This document shows, in pieces, positions 16,959-24,967 of a stretch of DNA of 64,000 nucleotides. The notes beneath the pieces are model-generated. The model worked only from the letters and a program-made list of their open reading frames with translations, was not told the DNA's origin and ran no database searches. Both the position numbers and the translations under genes were made by a program. This DNA comes from Achromobacter xylosoxidans A8. GTDB lineage: Bacteria; Pseudomonadota; Gammaproteobacteria; Burkholderiales; Burkholderiaceae_B. Positions within the stretch are counted from its first letter, which is position 1, and every line of letters begins with the position of its first letter. The stretch lies in assembly GCF_000165835.1 (NCBI RefSeq), contig NC_014640.1, forward strand, positions 2,418,001 through 2,482,000, in the 5' to 3' direction.

Positions 16959-17948
16959 ATGATGGAGCATGAACTGGCCGCAACGCGCCAGGCGGCAGCA
17001 ATAAGCCCTGAGGATCGGGGCGCCCAGTTTCCCCTCTTGCTCAAGGTAGGGGTTTTTCCCGAGTCGGTGGAAGCGCAGTTCCGTTCGGTGTTCACCTTGA
17101 TCGAGGAAGAGGCGCTGCAACACGATCCGGAGCTGCTTGCAGCGATAGGCGGCATCGTCACGCGTTCGAACTATCGGATTCCCGCCGAGCTCATGGATCG
17201 TCTGCCGGGCTTGCGCATCGTAGCCACCAACGGCGTCGGCTACGACGGCATCGCGCTGGATCACGCGCGTGCGAAGAACATCGTCGTGACCAACACGCCG
17301 GACGTGTTGAACAAGGCCGTGGCGGAGTTGGCGGTGGGGCTGTTGCTCGCTTTGCTGCGCCGCCTGCCCGCGGCCGATGGTTTTGTGCGCACCGGCGCGT
17401 GGCAGGCTTCGCCTTTTCCGCTGGGGGCGAGCCTGGCGGGCAAGCGGGTCGGCATCGTCGGCCTGGGGCGCATAGGCAAAGAGATCGTGCAACGGCTAGC
17501 GCCGTTTGAAGTGGACCTCAGCTATTTCGGCCGCAAGCGCCAGGACGTGCCATGGCGGCACTTCGATTCACTGCCGGCCATGGCCCGCGACGTGGACGTG
17601 CTGATCCTGTCGTGTCCCGGAGGCGAGGCTACGCGCCATCTCGTTGACGCGACCGTGCTGCGGGCGCTGGGACCCGATGGCCTGGTCGTCAACGTCGCCC
17701 GCGGCTCGGTCATCAAGGAGGCCGACCTGTGCCATGCGCTGGCCAACGGCATCATTCAGGGCGCCGCGCTCGACGTGTTCGAAAGCGAGCCGCTGGGCGA
17801 GAGTCCGCTGCGGCACATGCCCAATGTGATCCTGGCGCCCCATATCGGCAGCGCCACGCATGAGACGCGCCGCCAGATGGCGGAGCTGGCGATACGGAAC
17901 CTGGTGTCGTTCTTCAAGACGGGGAGGGCGGTTACGCCGGTGGCATGA
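16959..17948 (+). CDS. D-isomer-specific 2-hydroxyacid dehydrogenase
   Basis: 329 residues from ATG 16959, with GAGG upstream at 16945-16948. It has an N-terminal substrate domain, then the Rossmann motif GIVGLGRIGKEIVQRL, and the catalytic trio Arg in NVARGSVI, Glu in FESEPLGESPL and His in APHIGSATHET. It should reduce 2-keto acids, glyoxylate/hydroxypyruvate-like, with NAD(P)H. The Ala-rich segment before GFVRTG follows GRHPR-type members. It is divergent from the LysR gene and is likely its target, finishing or shunting the dehydratase product. Confidence 0.92.
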   Translation: MMEHELAATRQAAAISPEDRGAQFPLLLKVGVFPESVEAQFRSVFTLIEEEALQHDPELLAAIGGIVTRSNYRIPAELMDRLPGLRIVATNGVGYDGIALDHARAKNIVVTNTPDVLNKAVAELAVGLLLALLRRLPAADGFVRTGAWQASPFPLGASLAGKRVGIVGLGRIGKEIVQRLAPFEVDLSYFGRKRQDVPWRHFDSLPAMARDVDVLILSCPGGEATRHLVDATVLRALGPDGLVVNVARGSVIKEADLCHALANGIIQGAALDVFESEPLGESPLRHMPNVILAPHIGSATHETRRQMAELAIRNLVSFFKTGRAVTPVA

Positions 17949-18360
17949 CCGGCGACGGGCCGGTGCTTGTGGCTTGGCCGCCAGGACGATGCAGCCAGGC
18001 GATCGCAGCCGTGATGAGCAGCAGGATCAACGCCGGAACCGGGCTGCCCTCGATCACAAATGAATGGGCCAGCACGGCGCCGACCATGGTGGCGCTCAGC
18101 AGCAGTCCACCCAGGAAGGCTGCTGCGGGGATGAGGACCGCAGTCCCGCCGATCACTTCGACGATGCCGGTAACGATGCGGAACCACTGTCCAAGGCCGA
18201 TGTGGTCGAAGGCCTGGACCATTTCCGGCGCACCCGACAGTTTGGCGCCGGCGGCCGCAAGGAACACGACGGCGGCCAGGATGCGCAGCCCCCAGGAAAC
18301 GTACTTGAGGGTTCTGGGCTGGGTTTGCGGCTGGTCGGCGCTGCTGCGGAGTAGCTTCAT
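17932..18360 (-). CDS. DoxX-family membrane protein
   Basis: 142 residues from MKLLRSSADQ. Four hydrophobic helices (WGLRILAAVVFLAAAGAKLSG, WFRIVTGIVEVIGGTAVLIP, AFLGGLLLSATMVGAVLAH, PALILLLITAAIAWL) with the GAKLSG signature of DoxX-like proteins. It is an inner-membrane protein whose relatives are often tied to thiol or redox stress. It overlaps the convergent dehydrogenase gene by 17 bases and is divergent from an HxlR regulator, a common pairing that implies HxlR control. Confidence 0.88.
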   Translation of the reverse strand: MKLLRSSADQPQTQPRTLKYVSWGLRILAAVVFLAAAGAKLSGAPEMVQAFDHIGLGQWFRIVTGIVEVIGGTAVLIPAAAFLGGLLLSATMVGAVLAHSFVIEGSPVPALILLLITAAIAWLHRPGGQATSTGPSPVMPPA

Positions 18361-18366
18361 TGCGGG

Positions 18367-18401
18367 TAGCCTCGGTATAAAATTGTGACTGAGGCTAGCA
18401 A
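18367..18401 (-). promoter_or_regulatory. DoxX promoter with overlapping HxlR operator candidate
   Basis: On the minus strand TTGCTA (18396-18401) and TATACC (18374-18379) form a -35/-10 pair at 16-bp spacing toward the DoxX gene. The inverted repeat TAGCCTC (18367-18373) / GAGGCTA (18391-18397) spans this promoter, so a dimeric regulator bound there would block it. The HxlR gene starts 55 bases away on the other strand. Confidence 0.5.
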
Positions 18402-18455
18402 TGTAACCACGCTCCCGCTCGTGCACAATACGGCACATCAGGAGAACCCGGTATT

Positions 18456-18863
18456 ATGAATGTGACTGAAAAGCTCCACGCTTTGCACGAGCATGACTGT
18501 CAAAAGATCAGTCAGGTGCTGGCGCGCATCGGTGAAAAATGGAGCGTGCTCATCATCATGATCCTGTCTGACGGTCCGCGTCGTTTCACCGAAATCAAGC
18601 GCACCATCAATGGCATCTCGCAGCGGATGCTGACGCTTTGCCTGCGTGGACTGGAACGTGACGGCCTCGTCAAGCGCACGGTCTATTCAGTGATGCCGCC
18701 GCATGTGGAATATGAGCTGACGCCGCTTGGGCGCTCGCTCACCGAACCCGTGACCGCGCTGGGATGCTGGGCCAGCAAACATATTGCCGACATCGACGTG
18801 GCCAGGGCGGCCTTCGATGCTCAGGCAGACGCGGCGAGCGAGGCGCCGCCCCGCCGTCGGTAG
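18456..18863 (+). CDS. HxlR-family transcriptional regulator
   Basis: 135 residues with the winged-helix HxlR fold: LARIGEKWSVLIIMILSDGPRRFTEIKRTINGISQRMLTLCLRGLERDGLV, then the wing YELTPLGRSL. A cysteine near the N-terminus (HEHDCQKIS) is at the position of the redox-active Cys of HypR/QorR-type members, so it may sense quinones, aldehydes or thiol stress. Its divergent DoxX neighbour fits that role. The C-terminal 25 residues are low complexity. Confidence 0.92.
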   Translation: MNVTEKLHALHEHDCQKISQVLARIGEKWSVLIIMILSDGPRRFTEIKRTINGISQRMLTLCLRGLERDGLVKRTVYSVMPPHVEYELTPLGRSLTEPVTALGCWASKHIADIDVARAAFDAQADAASEAPPRRR

Positions 18864-18890
18864 CGGACGCCGCGCCGGCATGGCTGCCCG

Positions 18891-19544
18891 CTAGACCCAC
18901 ACCGTCGCGATCAGCAGCGCACAGCCTGCCGTGGCCGTGGCGGCCATGATGGCCGCCAGGCGCAAGGCGATCTTGCGTTCCTTGCGGCCGACGTTGGGGT
19001 TGCCGTCATTGGCCGAGCGCAGTTGTTCCCAGGTGGATGCGGCGCCCGCCTCGCGGCTCTGCATGGCCGACGCGGTATTTGCCGTGGAACGGGAAATGCC
19101 GGTGAGCCGCAGCGCCGGATAGGCCAGCAGCAGCCCCGCCAGGAACAAGGCGCAGGCGCTCATCGCGCCTGCCGTGAAGGCTGAGCTGTCGCGTGCCGCA
19201 AACAGGATGATGGCTGCCGCCAGGCCGATGACATTCAAGCCAGCCAATGCTTTCAGCGCCTGGATTCCCCAGGGGCCGGTAGCTTCCTCGGTGAAGTCGC
19301 CGACCGAGCGCCAGTAAGCGGCGTCCTGGGTAGCGGCCTGGAAAAAAAAGGCGAGATCCCTGAGGAGCACGTCGCCTTGCCTGTTGTCAGGGCTGGTGTC
19401 CCGATGCCACTGGGTGGCGAATTTCCTGCTTCGCTCGGCGTCCGCGTGATGCGCGCGGGCCCAGTTTTCCGCCAGACCTACCGCTGCTTCGACGGTAAGC
19501 GCCCCTGCGGGGCTTGCACTGTCTTTCATTTTTGTCGTCCCCAT
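18891..19544 (-). CDS. membrane protein of unknown function
   Basis: 217 residues. A soluble, charged N-terminal half (about 1-95) precedes two closely spaced hydrophobic segments (ALAGLNVIGLAAAIILFAA and AMSACALFLAGLLLAYPAL) and a third at the C-terminus (LAAIMAATATAGCALLIATVWV). The order suggests a cytosolic head and three membrane helices. No family is recognised. It stands alone, with the same orientation as the next unknown membrane gene. Confidence 0.65.
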   Translation of the reverse strand: MGTTKMKDSASPAGALTVEAAVGLAENWARAHHADAERSRKFATQWHRDTSPDNRQGDVLLRDLAFFFQAATQDAAYWRSVGDFTEEATGPWGIQALKALAGLNVIGLAAAIILFAARDSSAFTAGAMSACALFLAGLLLAYPALRLTGISRSTANTASAMQSREAGAASTWEQLRSANDGNPNVGRKERKIALRLAAIMAATATAGCALLIATVWV

Positions 19545-19616
19545 ATATGGGACATTGTACTAGGCCTGAGGGGCCGGTACTTTGAGGCAGGACAGGCTGG
19601 CGCGGCGCGGCGCAGA

Positions 19617-19988
19617 TCAAGGCAAGGCGGTGCCGGGGCGGGGCGCGGTCCGCGAAAAACATACTTCGAGCAAGCTGTTGCTGCGCAGTTTGAGGGTGAC
19701 GTCCGTGCGCCGCCTGCCCAGCGTGGTGGCGGCAAAGAGGCCAAGAGCCAGGCCGCCGAACCAGGCGGGAAGCAAACTCGCCAGATCCCACCCCGTGATG
19801 CCGCTGTTGTAGGGTTGCTTGAGTACCTGGACGCTCAGCCCGTGATCGTGGCAGAGCGTCTGCATTGCCGCCACGGTTTCTTCGATGTCGGGGATGTTCT
19901 CAAGAAAGAACGGCTCTTGGGCCTGCGTCAACCGGTCAAGTTCGCCAGCAGGCAGGCGGTCCTGGAAGTAGGTGCGTACCGTGGACAT
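19617..19988 (-). CDS. small membrane-associated protein, unknown
   Basis: 123 residues from MSTVRTYFQDRLP; longer readings add an unrelated Arg-rich stretch. A soluble N-terminal part with an alternating pattern (PDIEETVAAMQTLCHDHGLSVQVL) is followed by one hydrophobic segment (WDLASLLPAWFGGLALGLFAATTLG) and a basic tail. The function is unknown. It is divergent from the PhzF-like gene. Confidence 0.55.
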   Translation of the reverse strand: MSTVRTYFQDRLPAGELDRLTQAQEPFFLENIPDIEETVAAMQTLCHDHGLSVQVLKQPYNSGITGWDLASLLPAWFGGLALGLFAATTLGRRRTDVTLKLRSNSLLEVCFSRTAPRPGTALP

Positions 19989-20196
19989 AGGGTGGGTTCC
20001 TGTTGTGCGCAAATCGTCGTGCGCCGGCTGCGGGGGGATGAACCGAAAAAAACGCCGGGCTGGGCCAGCGTAGTCTATGCCAAATCCGCCCGCTGTTATG
20101 GTCGGGATTCTCTGCCTCTGTGTCTGGCGGGCAGTCCATCGGCCCCGCACACTTCCCAGGTCGCCGCGCAGTCCGCGCGGCTTGAAAGGACGTTCC

Positions 20197-21111
20197 ATGC
20201 GCTACCGCTATGTCACCGCCGATGTGTTCACCAGCCATGCGTATGGCGGCAATCCGCTGGCGGTCGTGTTCGACGCACAGGGGTTGAGCACGGCGCAGAT
20301 GCAGCGCATCGCGCGCGAGTTCAACTATTCCGAAACCAGCTTTGTGCTGCCGCCGCGAGACCGCGCGCATACGGCCTGGGTCCGCATCTTTACGCCTGAT
20401 CGCGAAGTGCCGTTCGCGGGGCATCCGAATGTAGGCACGGCCGTGGTGCTGGCGCGCGAAATGGCCGCCTCGGGCCTGACCGTGCCGGATGCCTTCGTGT
20501 TCGAAGAGGAGGCTGGACTGGTGCGCATTGCGCTGCGCGCGGGCGCAAGCGGCGTGGCCGGCGCCGAGCTGCTTGCCCCGCAACCGCTGTCGCGCGCCAG
20601 CGAGGCGCCAGCCGCCGCGGTCGCGCGGGCCTTGAGCCTGGAGCCCGCGGACATCGAGACCTCGGCGCATGCGCCGCAGGTGGCGTCGGTCGGCCTGACC
20701 TTCCTGGTGGTGCAGTTGGCCAGCCGCGAGGCCTTGCGCCGGGCCATGCCCGACCCGGCAGGCTACGCGGCCCTGCTGCCGCTAGGCGGCGCAAAGTCCA
20801 TCTATGCCTATACCACCGACACGGGTGTGGACGCGGCGGCCGCACGCACCGACATCCAGGCCCGCATGTTTACCGGACGCATGACGGAAGACCCCGCGAC
20901 CGGCAGCGCGACAGCGGCCATGACGGCGCTGCGCGCGGCCTTGCGCGGCGATGGCGTATTGCGCCTGCGGGTGGAGCAGGGCGTGGACATGGGGCGCGCC
21001 AGCGTGCTGCTGGCCCACGCCGAACCGCGCGCCGACGGCGTGTGGGCGGGCGTGGCGGGCGAGGCCGTGGTGGTCATGGAAGGCACCCTGGCGGCGCCTG
21101 ATGCGTCTTGA
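20197..21111 (+). CDS. PhzF-family isomerase/epimerase
   Basis: 304 residues starting MRYRYVTADVFTSHAYGGNPLAVVFDA, the usual PhzF opening. The catalytic Glu lies in FNYSETSFV near 45, followed by RIFTPDREVPFAGHPNVGTA and, at the C-terminus, TGRMTEDPATGSATAAM, hallmarks of the family. Members isomerise trans-2,3-dihydro-3-hydroxyanthranilate in phenazine producers, but no other phenazine genes are present, so the substrate is unknown. Upstream in-frame codons are not conserved, hence this start. Confidence 0.92.
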   Translation: MRYRYVTADVFTSHAYGGNPLAVVFDAQGLSTAQMQRIAREFNYSETSFVLPPRDRAHTAWVRIFTPDREVPFAGHPNVGTAVVLAREMAASGLTVPDAFVFEEEAGLVRIALRAGASGVAGAELLAPQPLSRASEAPAAAVARALSLEPADIETSAHAPQVASVGLTFLVVQLASREALRRAMPDPAGYAALLPLGGAKSIYAYTTDTGVDAAAARTDIQARMFTGRMTEDPATGSATAAMTALRAALRGDGVLRLRVEQGVDMGRASVLLAHAEPRADGVWAGVAGEAVVVMEGTLAAPDAS

Positions 21112-21264
21112 AGTTGGCTGAGCTTCGGCGCCTCATGTATGCTTGCCTGCATGAACGCACCGCATTTCGCGCCGATGTCCGGCGCAACCTACCGACGAAT
21201 CACTCGACGTCCATGTTGAGTGGCTAGTCACGTCCGGGCGCTGAACCATCGGCGCCAAAACCTG

Positions 21265-21297
21265 AAAGCCACGATACCTCTCGTGGCTTTTCTGTTT
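21265..21297 (+). terminator. rho-independent terminator
   Basis: AAAGCCACGA (21265-21274) pairs with TCGTGGCTTT (21281-21290) around a six-base loop and is followed by TCTGTTT. It lies 150 bases after the PhzF stop and 65 bases before the next gene; the remaining 21112-21361 sequence holds nothing recognisable. Confidence 0.75.
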
Positions 21298-21361
21298 CTG
21301 GCTGGTCCCGCTATCGAGGCGTATCGCAAGGCTTTCGTTGCCATCCTTGAAGGAACGAAGC

Positions 21362-21796
21362 ATGAGTGCGCAAGACCTCGCCATCCGGCCCTACCATTCG
21401 ACCGACGAAGCCGCGATCATCCAGCTGTGGCATGACTGCGGCCTGACCCGCCCGTGGAACGATCCGCGCAAGGATATTGCGCGCAAGCTTGCGGTGCAGG
21501 CGGACTTGTTCCTGGTGGGGGAGGCAGACGGTGCGATCGTCGCGACGCTGATGGGCGGCTACGATGGCCATCGCGCATGGATCAACTATCTGGCGGTATC
21601 GCCGGCGCATCAGCGCCGCGGCCATGCGAGCGCGCTGATGCAGGCGGTCGAGCGCAAGCTGCTGGAAATGGGCTGCCCCAAGATCAATCTGCTGATCCGG
21701 TCGGGCAATGTTGCGGTGAAGGATTTCTACGCGACCCTGGGCTTTCAGCAGGACGAGGTCATCAGCCTGGGCAAGCGCCTGATTCCGGATCTTTGA
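21362..21796 (+). CDS. ypeA: YpeA-like GNAT acetyltransferase
   Basis: 144 residues from ATG 21362, with AAGGAA nine bases upstream. It matches E. coli YpeA as I remember it: LWHDCGLTRPWNDPRKDIARKL, MGGYDGHRAWINYLAVSPAHQRRGHASALM (acetyl-CoA loop R-R-G-H-A), KLLEMGCPKINLLIRSGN and the C-terminal LGKRLI. These are acetyl-CoA-dependent N-acetyltransferases whose substrate is not established. It is a single-gene unit preceded by a terminator. Confidence 0.9.
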   Translation: MSAQDLAIRPYHSTDEAAIIQLWHDCGLTRPWNDPRKDIARKLAVQADLFLVGEADGAIVATLMGGYDGHRAWINYLAVSPAHQRRGHASALMQAVERKLLEMGCPKINLLIRSGNVAVKDFYATLGFQQDEVISLGKRLIPDL

Positions 21797-21827
21797 CGGA
21801 TCCGGACCGGGCGCCGGCGGGCAGCGA

Positions 21828-22781
21828 TCAGATCGCCACGGTCAGGTACACCGCTTCGCGGCCCACGATGGGCATGCGCGTGGGCATGAAGATGGTGCAG
21901 TCGTCACAGGGCGAACGGATCTCCTCGGTGCCATTCATGGCGATCAGCTCGCCCTTGGCAAAGGTTTCGAAGCCGATCACTGGACGCGTGAAGCTGAAGT
22001 CTTCGGATTTCACCATGTGCACTTCGAGCAGGCGGTAGCGCTGCGGCGCGGGCGGGGGCGGCATGCCGGCGGGCATGTCGATCAGGCCCGTGTGCGCCAG
22101 GAAGCGCAGCGTGACGTCCGTGGCCAGGTCGGCGGCGGATTGCGCGAAATGCTGGCCGCATTCGACCACCAGCGAGCCGTTGCTGTCGGAGCGCGGATCG
22201 CCATGGCGGCCGTAGCCCATGACGCCGGTGCCGGGGAAGAGGTCGGGCGGCATCACCAGGTGCACCTGTGGCGCGCCGACGGCGCTGGCCAGCGCTGTGT
22301 TGCGGTCCATTTCCGTGTAGACCCAGAAGGGCTGCACGGGGGCGCGCGTGGAGTGGATGTCCAGCACGAAGTCGGCGGCGTCGAGCACCGGGCGCAGTTC
22401 GCGCGCGCGGCGCAGTTCGGGGCTGTCTTCCGGACCGTCCAGCATGGCGGCCGACCAGATGCGGTTCAGGTTGTGGACGAGCTGGCGATTCTCGTAGGGG
22501 TTCTCGATATCGAAGGCTTCATAGGCTTCGACGTGGGCGAAGCTGACGGTGAGCGTGCCGATCTTGGGGCGCACGCCGCTGTCCAGCAGATGGGTCGCGG
22601 CCACCATGCCGCAGATCTCGTTGCCATGCGTGATGGCGTTGATCAGCACGTGCGGGCCGGGCCGGCCCGACTCGAAGCGGTGCACGTAGGGGATGCCGAC
22701 ATTGCCCTCGCGGTAGGCCGAGAGGTCGCGCGGCAGGACTTCCAGGGGAGCGGTGTCGGGTTCGAAAGCGGGGTTTTTCAT
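21828..22781 (-). CDS. succinylglutamate desuccinylase/aspartoacylase-family amidase
   Basis: 317 residues. Zinc ligands of the M14-like family are visible: HGNE at 53-56 (His and Glu) and the second His in DIHSTRAPVQ near 144. VVECGQHF supplies the catalytic Glu. Such enzymes hydrolyse N-acyl amino acids. It lies 11 bases after a Bug receptor gene on the same strand, so the pair probably imports and cleaves one acylated compound. The RpiR gene is divergent. Confidence 0.87.
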   Translation of the reverse strand: MKNPAFEPDTAPLEVLPRDLSAYREGNVGIPYVHRFESGRPGPHVLINAITHGNEICGMVAATHLLDSGVRPKIGTLTVSFAHVEAYEAFDIENPYENRQLVHNLNRIWSAAMLDGPEDSPELRRARELRPVLDAADFVLDIHSTRAPVQPFWVYTEMDRNTALASAVGAPQVHLVMPPDLFPGTGVMGYGRHGDPRSDSNGSLVVECGQHFAQSAADLATDVTLRFLAHTGLIDMPAGMPPPPAPQRYRLLEVHMVKSEDFSFTRPVIGFETFAKGELIAMNGTEEIRSPCDDCTIFMPTRMPIVGREAVYLTVAI

Positions 22782-22792
22782 GAGGGTCTGGC

Positions 22793-23791
22793 CTATTCAG
22801 GACGGATGCCGGCGCGGTCGATCAAGTCTTTGTACAACGCCAGGCGCTCGGACATCATGGCGGTGAACTGCTGCGGCGTCTGGTTCTCGGGCGGCAGCGC
22901 GCCGGCCTTTTCCAGGGATTGCGGCATGCCGTCCTCGGTGGCGGCGGTGCGCACGGCGGCCAGCAGCTTCTGCACGATGTCGGGCGGCGTGCCGGCGGGC
23001 GCGGCCAGGCCGATCCACGACATGGAGTTGAGCACGGGATAGCCGAGTTCCTCGAAGGTCGGCACGTCGGGCAGGGAGTCCAGGCGCTTGGGGGCGGCCA
23101 CCGCCAGCGCGCGCATCTTGCCGACCTGGATGTGCGGCAGGAAGGGCGCGAGGTTATCCAGCGCGAACTGCGCCTGGTCGGAGAGCAGGGCGTTGATCAG
23201 CGGCGCGCCGCCACGGTAGGGCACGTGCACGGCCTGTAGCTGCAAGGTGTTCTTCAGCAGTTCGGCGTTGAGCTGGCCCATGCTGCCGATGCCCGCGGTG
23301 GCGTAGTGCAGCTGATCGGGGCGCGCCTTCAGCAGCGCGACGAACTCGGCCAGGTTGCGCGCTGGCACGGCGGCATTGGTCACCAGCACATTGGGTGTGC
23401 GCGACAGCTGCGAGATGGAAACGAAGTCCTTGATCGGGTCATAGCCGAGATCATTGCGCATCAACGGGTTGGCCAGATGCGAGCTTTGCGAGGACGCGAC
23501 CAGCGTGTAGCCGTCAGGCGTGGCGCGCGCCACGCGCTTGCTGCCGATGGCGCCGCCGGCGCCGTCGCGGTTTTCGATGATGACGCTGGTACCGAGCGCC
23601 TTGCCCAGCGCGTCCGCGTACAGCCGGCCGATCAGGTCGACGGAGCCGCCCGCAGGAAAGGGGACGACCAGCGTGATGGGGCGCGACGGATAGGCGCTGG
23701 CGCGTGCGGCCAACGGCAGCAGGGTGGCGCCCAGGCCGGCCAGGACCAGGCTGCGGCGGGCCAAGGACGGCCCCTGGGGGTGATGCTTCAT
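22793..23791 (-). CDS. Bug-family tripartite tricarboxylate transporter receptor
   Basis: 332 residues. The N-terminus KHHPQGPSLARRSLVLAGLG has a twin-arginine-like run before the hydrophobic core, then AYPSRPITLVVPFPAGGSVDLIGRLYA, ENRDGAGGAIGSKRVARATPDGYTLV and HVPYRGGAPLINALLSDQAQ, the Bug signature set. It is a periplasmic carboxylate-binding protein. It is first of a two-gene unit with the desuccinylase-like amidase and is transcribed away from an RpiR regulator. Confidence 0.93.
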   Translation of the reverse strand: MKHHPQGPSLARRSLVLAGLGATLLPLAARASAYPSRPITLVVPFPAGGSVDLIGRLYADALGKALGTSVIIENRDGAGGAIGSKRVARATPDGYTLVASSQSSHLANPLMRNDLGYDPIKDFVSISQLSRTPNVLVTNAAVPARNLAEFVALLKARPDQLHYATAGIGSMGQLNAELLKNTLQLQAVHVPYRGGAPLINALLSDQAQFALDNLAPFLPHIQVGKMRALAVAAPKRLDSLPDVPTFEELGYPVLNSMSWIGLAAPAGTPPDIVQKLLAAVRTAATEDGMPQSLEKAGALPPENQTPQQFTAMMSERLALYKDLIDRAGIRPE

Positions 23792-23826
23792 GGAATTCTC
23801 GGTGATGACTGCGGGTTTGGTCTAAT

Positions 23827-23864
23827 TTGCAATGAAGATTGCAGGCTGCAATATAAGATGCAAT
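23827..23864. promoter_or_regulatory. TGCAAT repeat array between Bug and RpiR genes
   Basis: Four copies of a GCAAT/ATTGC word lie in 38 bp: TTGCAAT (23827-23833), ATTGC (23838-23842), TGCAAT (23847-23852) and TGCAAT (23859-23864). The first two form an inverted repeat, and the last two are direct at 12-bp spacing. Located in the 117-bp divergent gap, this is the best candidate operator for the RpiR regulator. Confidence 0.5.
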
Positions 23865-23908
23865 GTGTGTTGTGAAATTTGGGGTTATCACCTAGGACCC
23901 GGGCAAGC

Positions 23909-24772
23909 ATGAATCTGCATCAACGTATCGCCGGCTACGGCCGCAAGCTCAGCAAGAGCGAACAAGTGCTGGTCGAGGAAATGCAGGCGCGCTATCCGCA
24001 AAGCCTGCTGGAATCGGCGACGGCGCTGGCCAGGCAGGTCGGCACCAGCGCCTCCACCGTGGTGCGCTTGCTGGCCAAGCTGGGCTACGAAAGCTATGCG
24101 CAGGCGCAGATGGAGGCGCGCGCGGAAGTGACAGCGCGCCTGGCCTCGCCCGGCGAACGGGCGGACGCGGTGGGCGCCGACAAGCCTACGCCGCGCGCCT
24201 GCCTGCACAACGCCCTGCTGCACGACCAGCACAACCTGAAGGAGACCTACGCGTCGATCGACGTTGCGGCCTTCGAGGCGGCCGTGCGGCTGCTGACGCA
24301 GCGTAAGGGCCGGGTGCATGTGTTGGGACTGCGCCAGGCCGCGCCGCTGGCCAGCCATGTGGCGCTCTACCTGAACCTGTGCCTGCCGTCGGTGAAGCCC
24401 ATGGTCGCCGCCGGCCCTCTGTTCCTGGAGGACCAACTGCTCTGGATCGACGAGGCCGATGTGCTGCTGGCGTTTACGTTCAGACGCTATTCAGTCGCCG
24501 CAGCCAAAGCGGTGCAGTACTTCCGGCAGCGCGGCGGCAAGGTAATCCTGGTCACCGACTCCGCGTCGGCGCCCGCTGCCGCCTCCGCTCACCATGTGCT
24601 GGTCGCGCGCAGTTCCAGCGCCTCGCCTTTCGATTCCTACACTGCGGCCTTCTCGGTTTGCAATGCCTTGCTCGCGGCGGTGGCGCAGCGCAGCAAACAG
24701 GCACTGGGCGCGGCGCTCGAGCGCGGCGAAGGCTTGTGGGACGCGCAATGGATACGTCCGCCGCGCGGCTGA
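23909..24772 (+). CDS. RpiR/MurR-family transcriptional regulator
   Basis: 287 residues from MNLHQRIAGYGRKLSKSEQ. The N-terminal HTH_6 domain (RYPQSLLESATALARQVGTSASTVVRLLAKLGYESYAQ) precedes a SIS sugar-phosphate-binding domain from about 120 (GRVHVLGLRQAAPLASHVA, then LLAFTFRRYSVAAAKAV, VILVTDS). RpiR proteins usually sense phosphosugars; here the linked genes are a Bug receptor and an amidase, so the effector is uncertain. The adjacent TGCAAT array suggests autoregulation. Confidence 0.92.
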   Translation: MNLHQRIAGYGRKLSKSEQVLVEEMQARYPQSLLESATALARQVGTSASTVVRLLAKLGYESYAQAQMEARAEVTARLASPGERADAVGADKPTPRACLHNALLHDQHNLKETYASIDVAAFEAAVRLLTQRKGRVHVLGLRQAAPLASHVALYLNLCLPSVKPMVAAGPLFLEDQLLWIDEADVLLAFTFRRYSVAAAKAVQYFRQRGGKVILVTDSASAPAAASAHHVLVARSSSASPFDSYTAAFSVCNALLAAVAQRSKQALGAALERGEGLWDAQWIRPPRG

Positions 24773-24891
24773 AAACAGCAGTCCGCGCGATTGTGCAGGC
24801 CCGCTGCAAAGGCCTCGGAAAGGAGTGGCCGGCAGCCATTTCCGCGGACTTCAAGATGCGTTCGCACTACCCGTACTAGTGCACCATAACT

Positions 24892-24931
24892 CCTTGAAAA
24901 CATTGCTTTTCAAGGCCAAATATTTTTGGCA
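24892..24931. repeat. two adjacent hairpins upstream of an 84-aa gene
   Basis: CCTTGAAAA (24892-24900) pairs with TTTTCAAGG (24907-24915), and GCCAAA (24915-24920) pairs with TTTGGC (24925-24930), so two AT-rich hairpins stand back to back. They lie about 120 bases after the RpiR stop and 38 bases before the next ATG. They may form an RpiR terminator or a leader structure. Confidence 0.4.
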
Positions 24932-24967
24932 TATTGCGGCCGGGAAAACCTCTTTCAGGAGCGAGGA

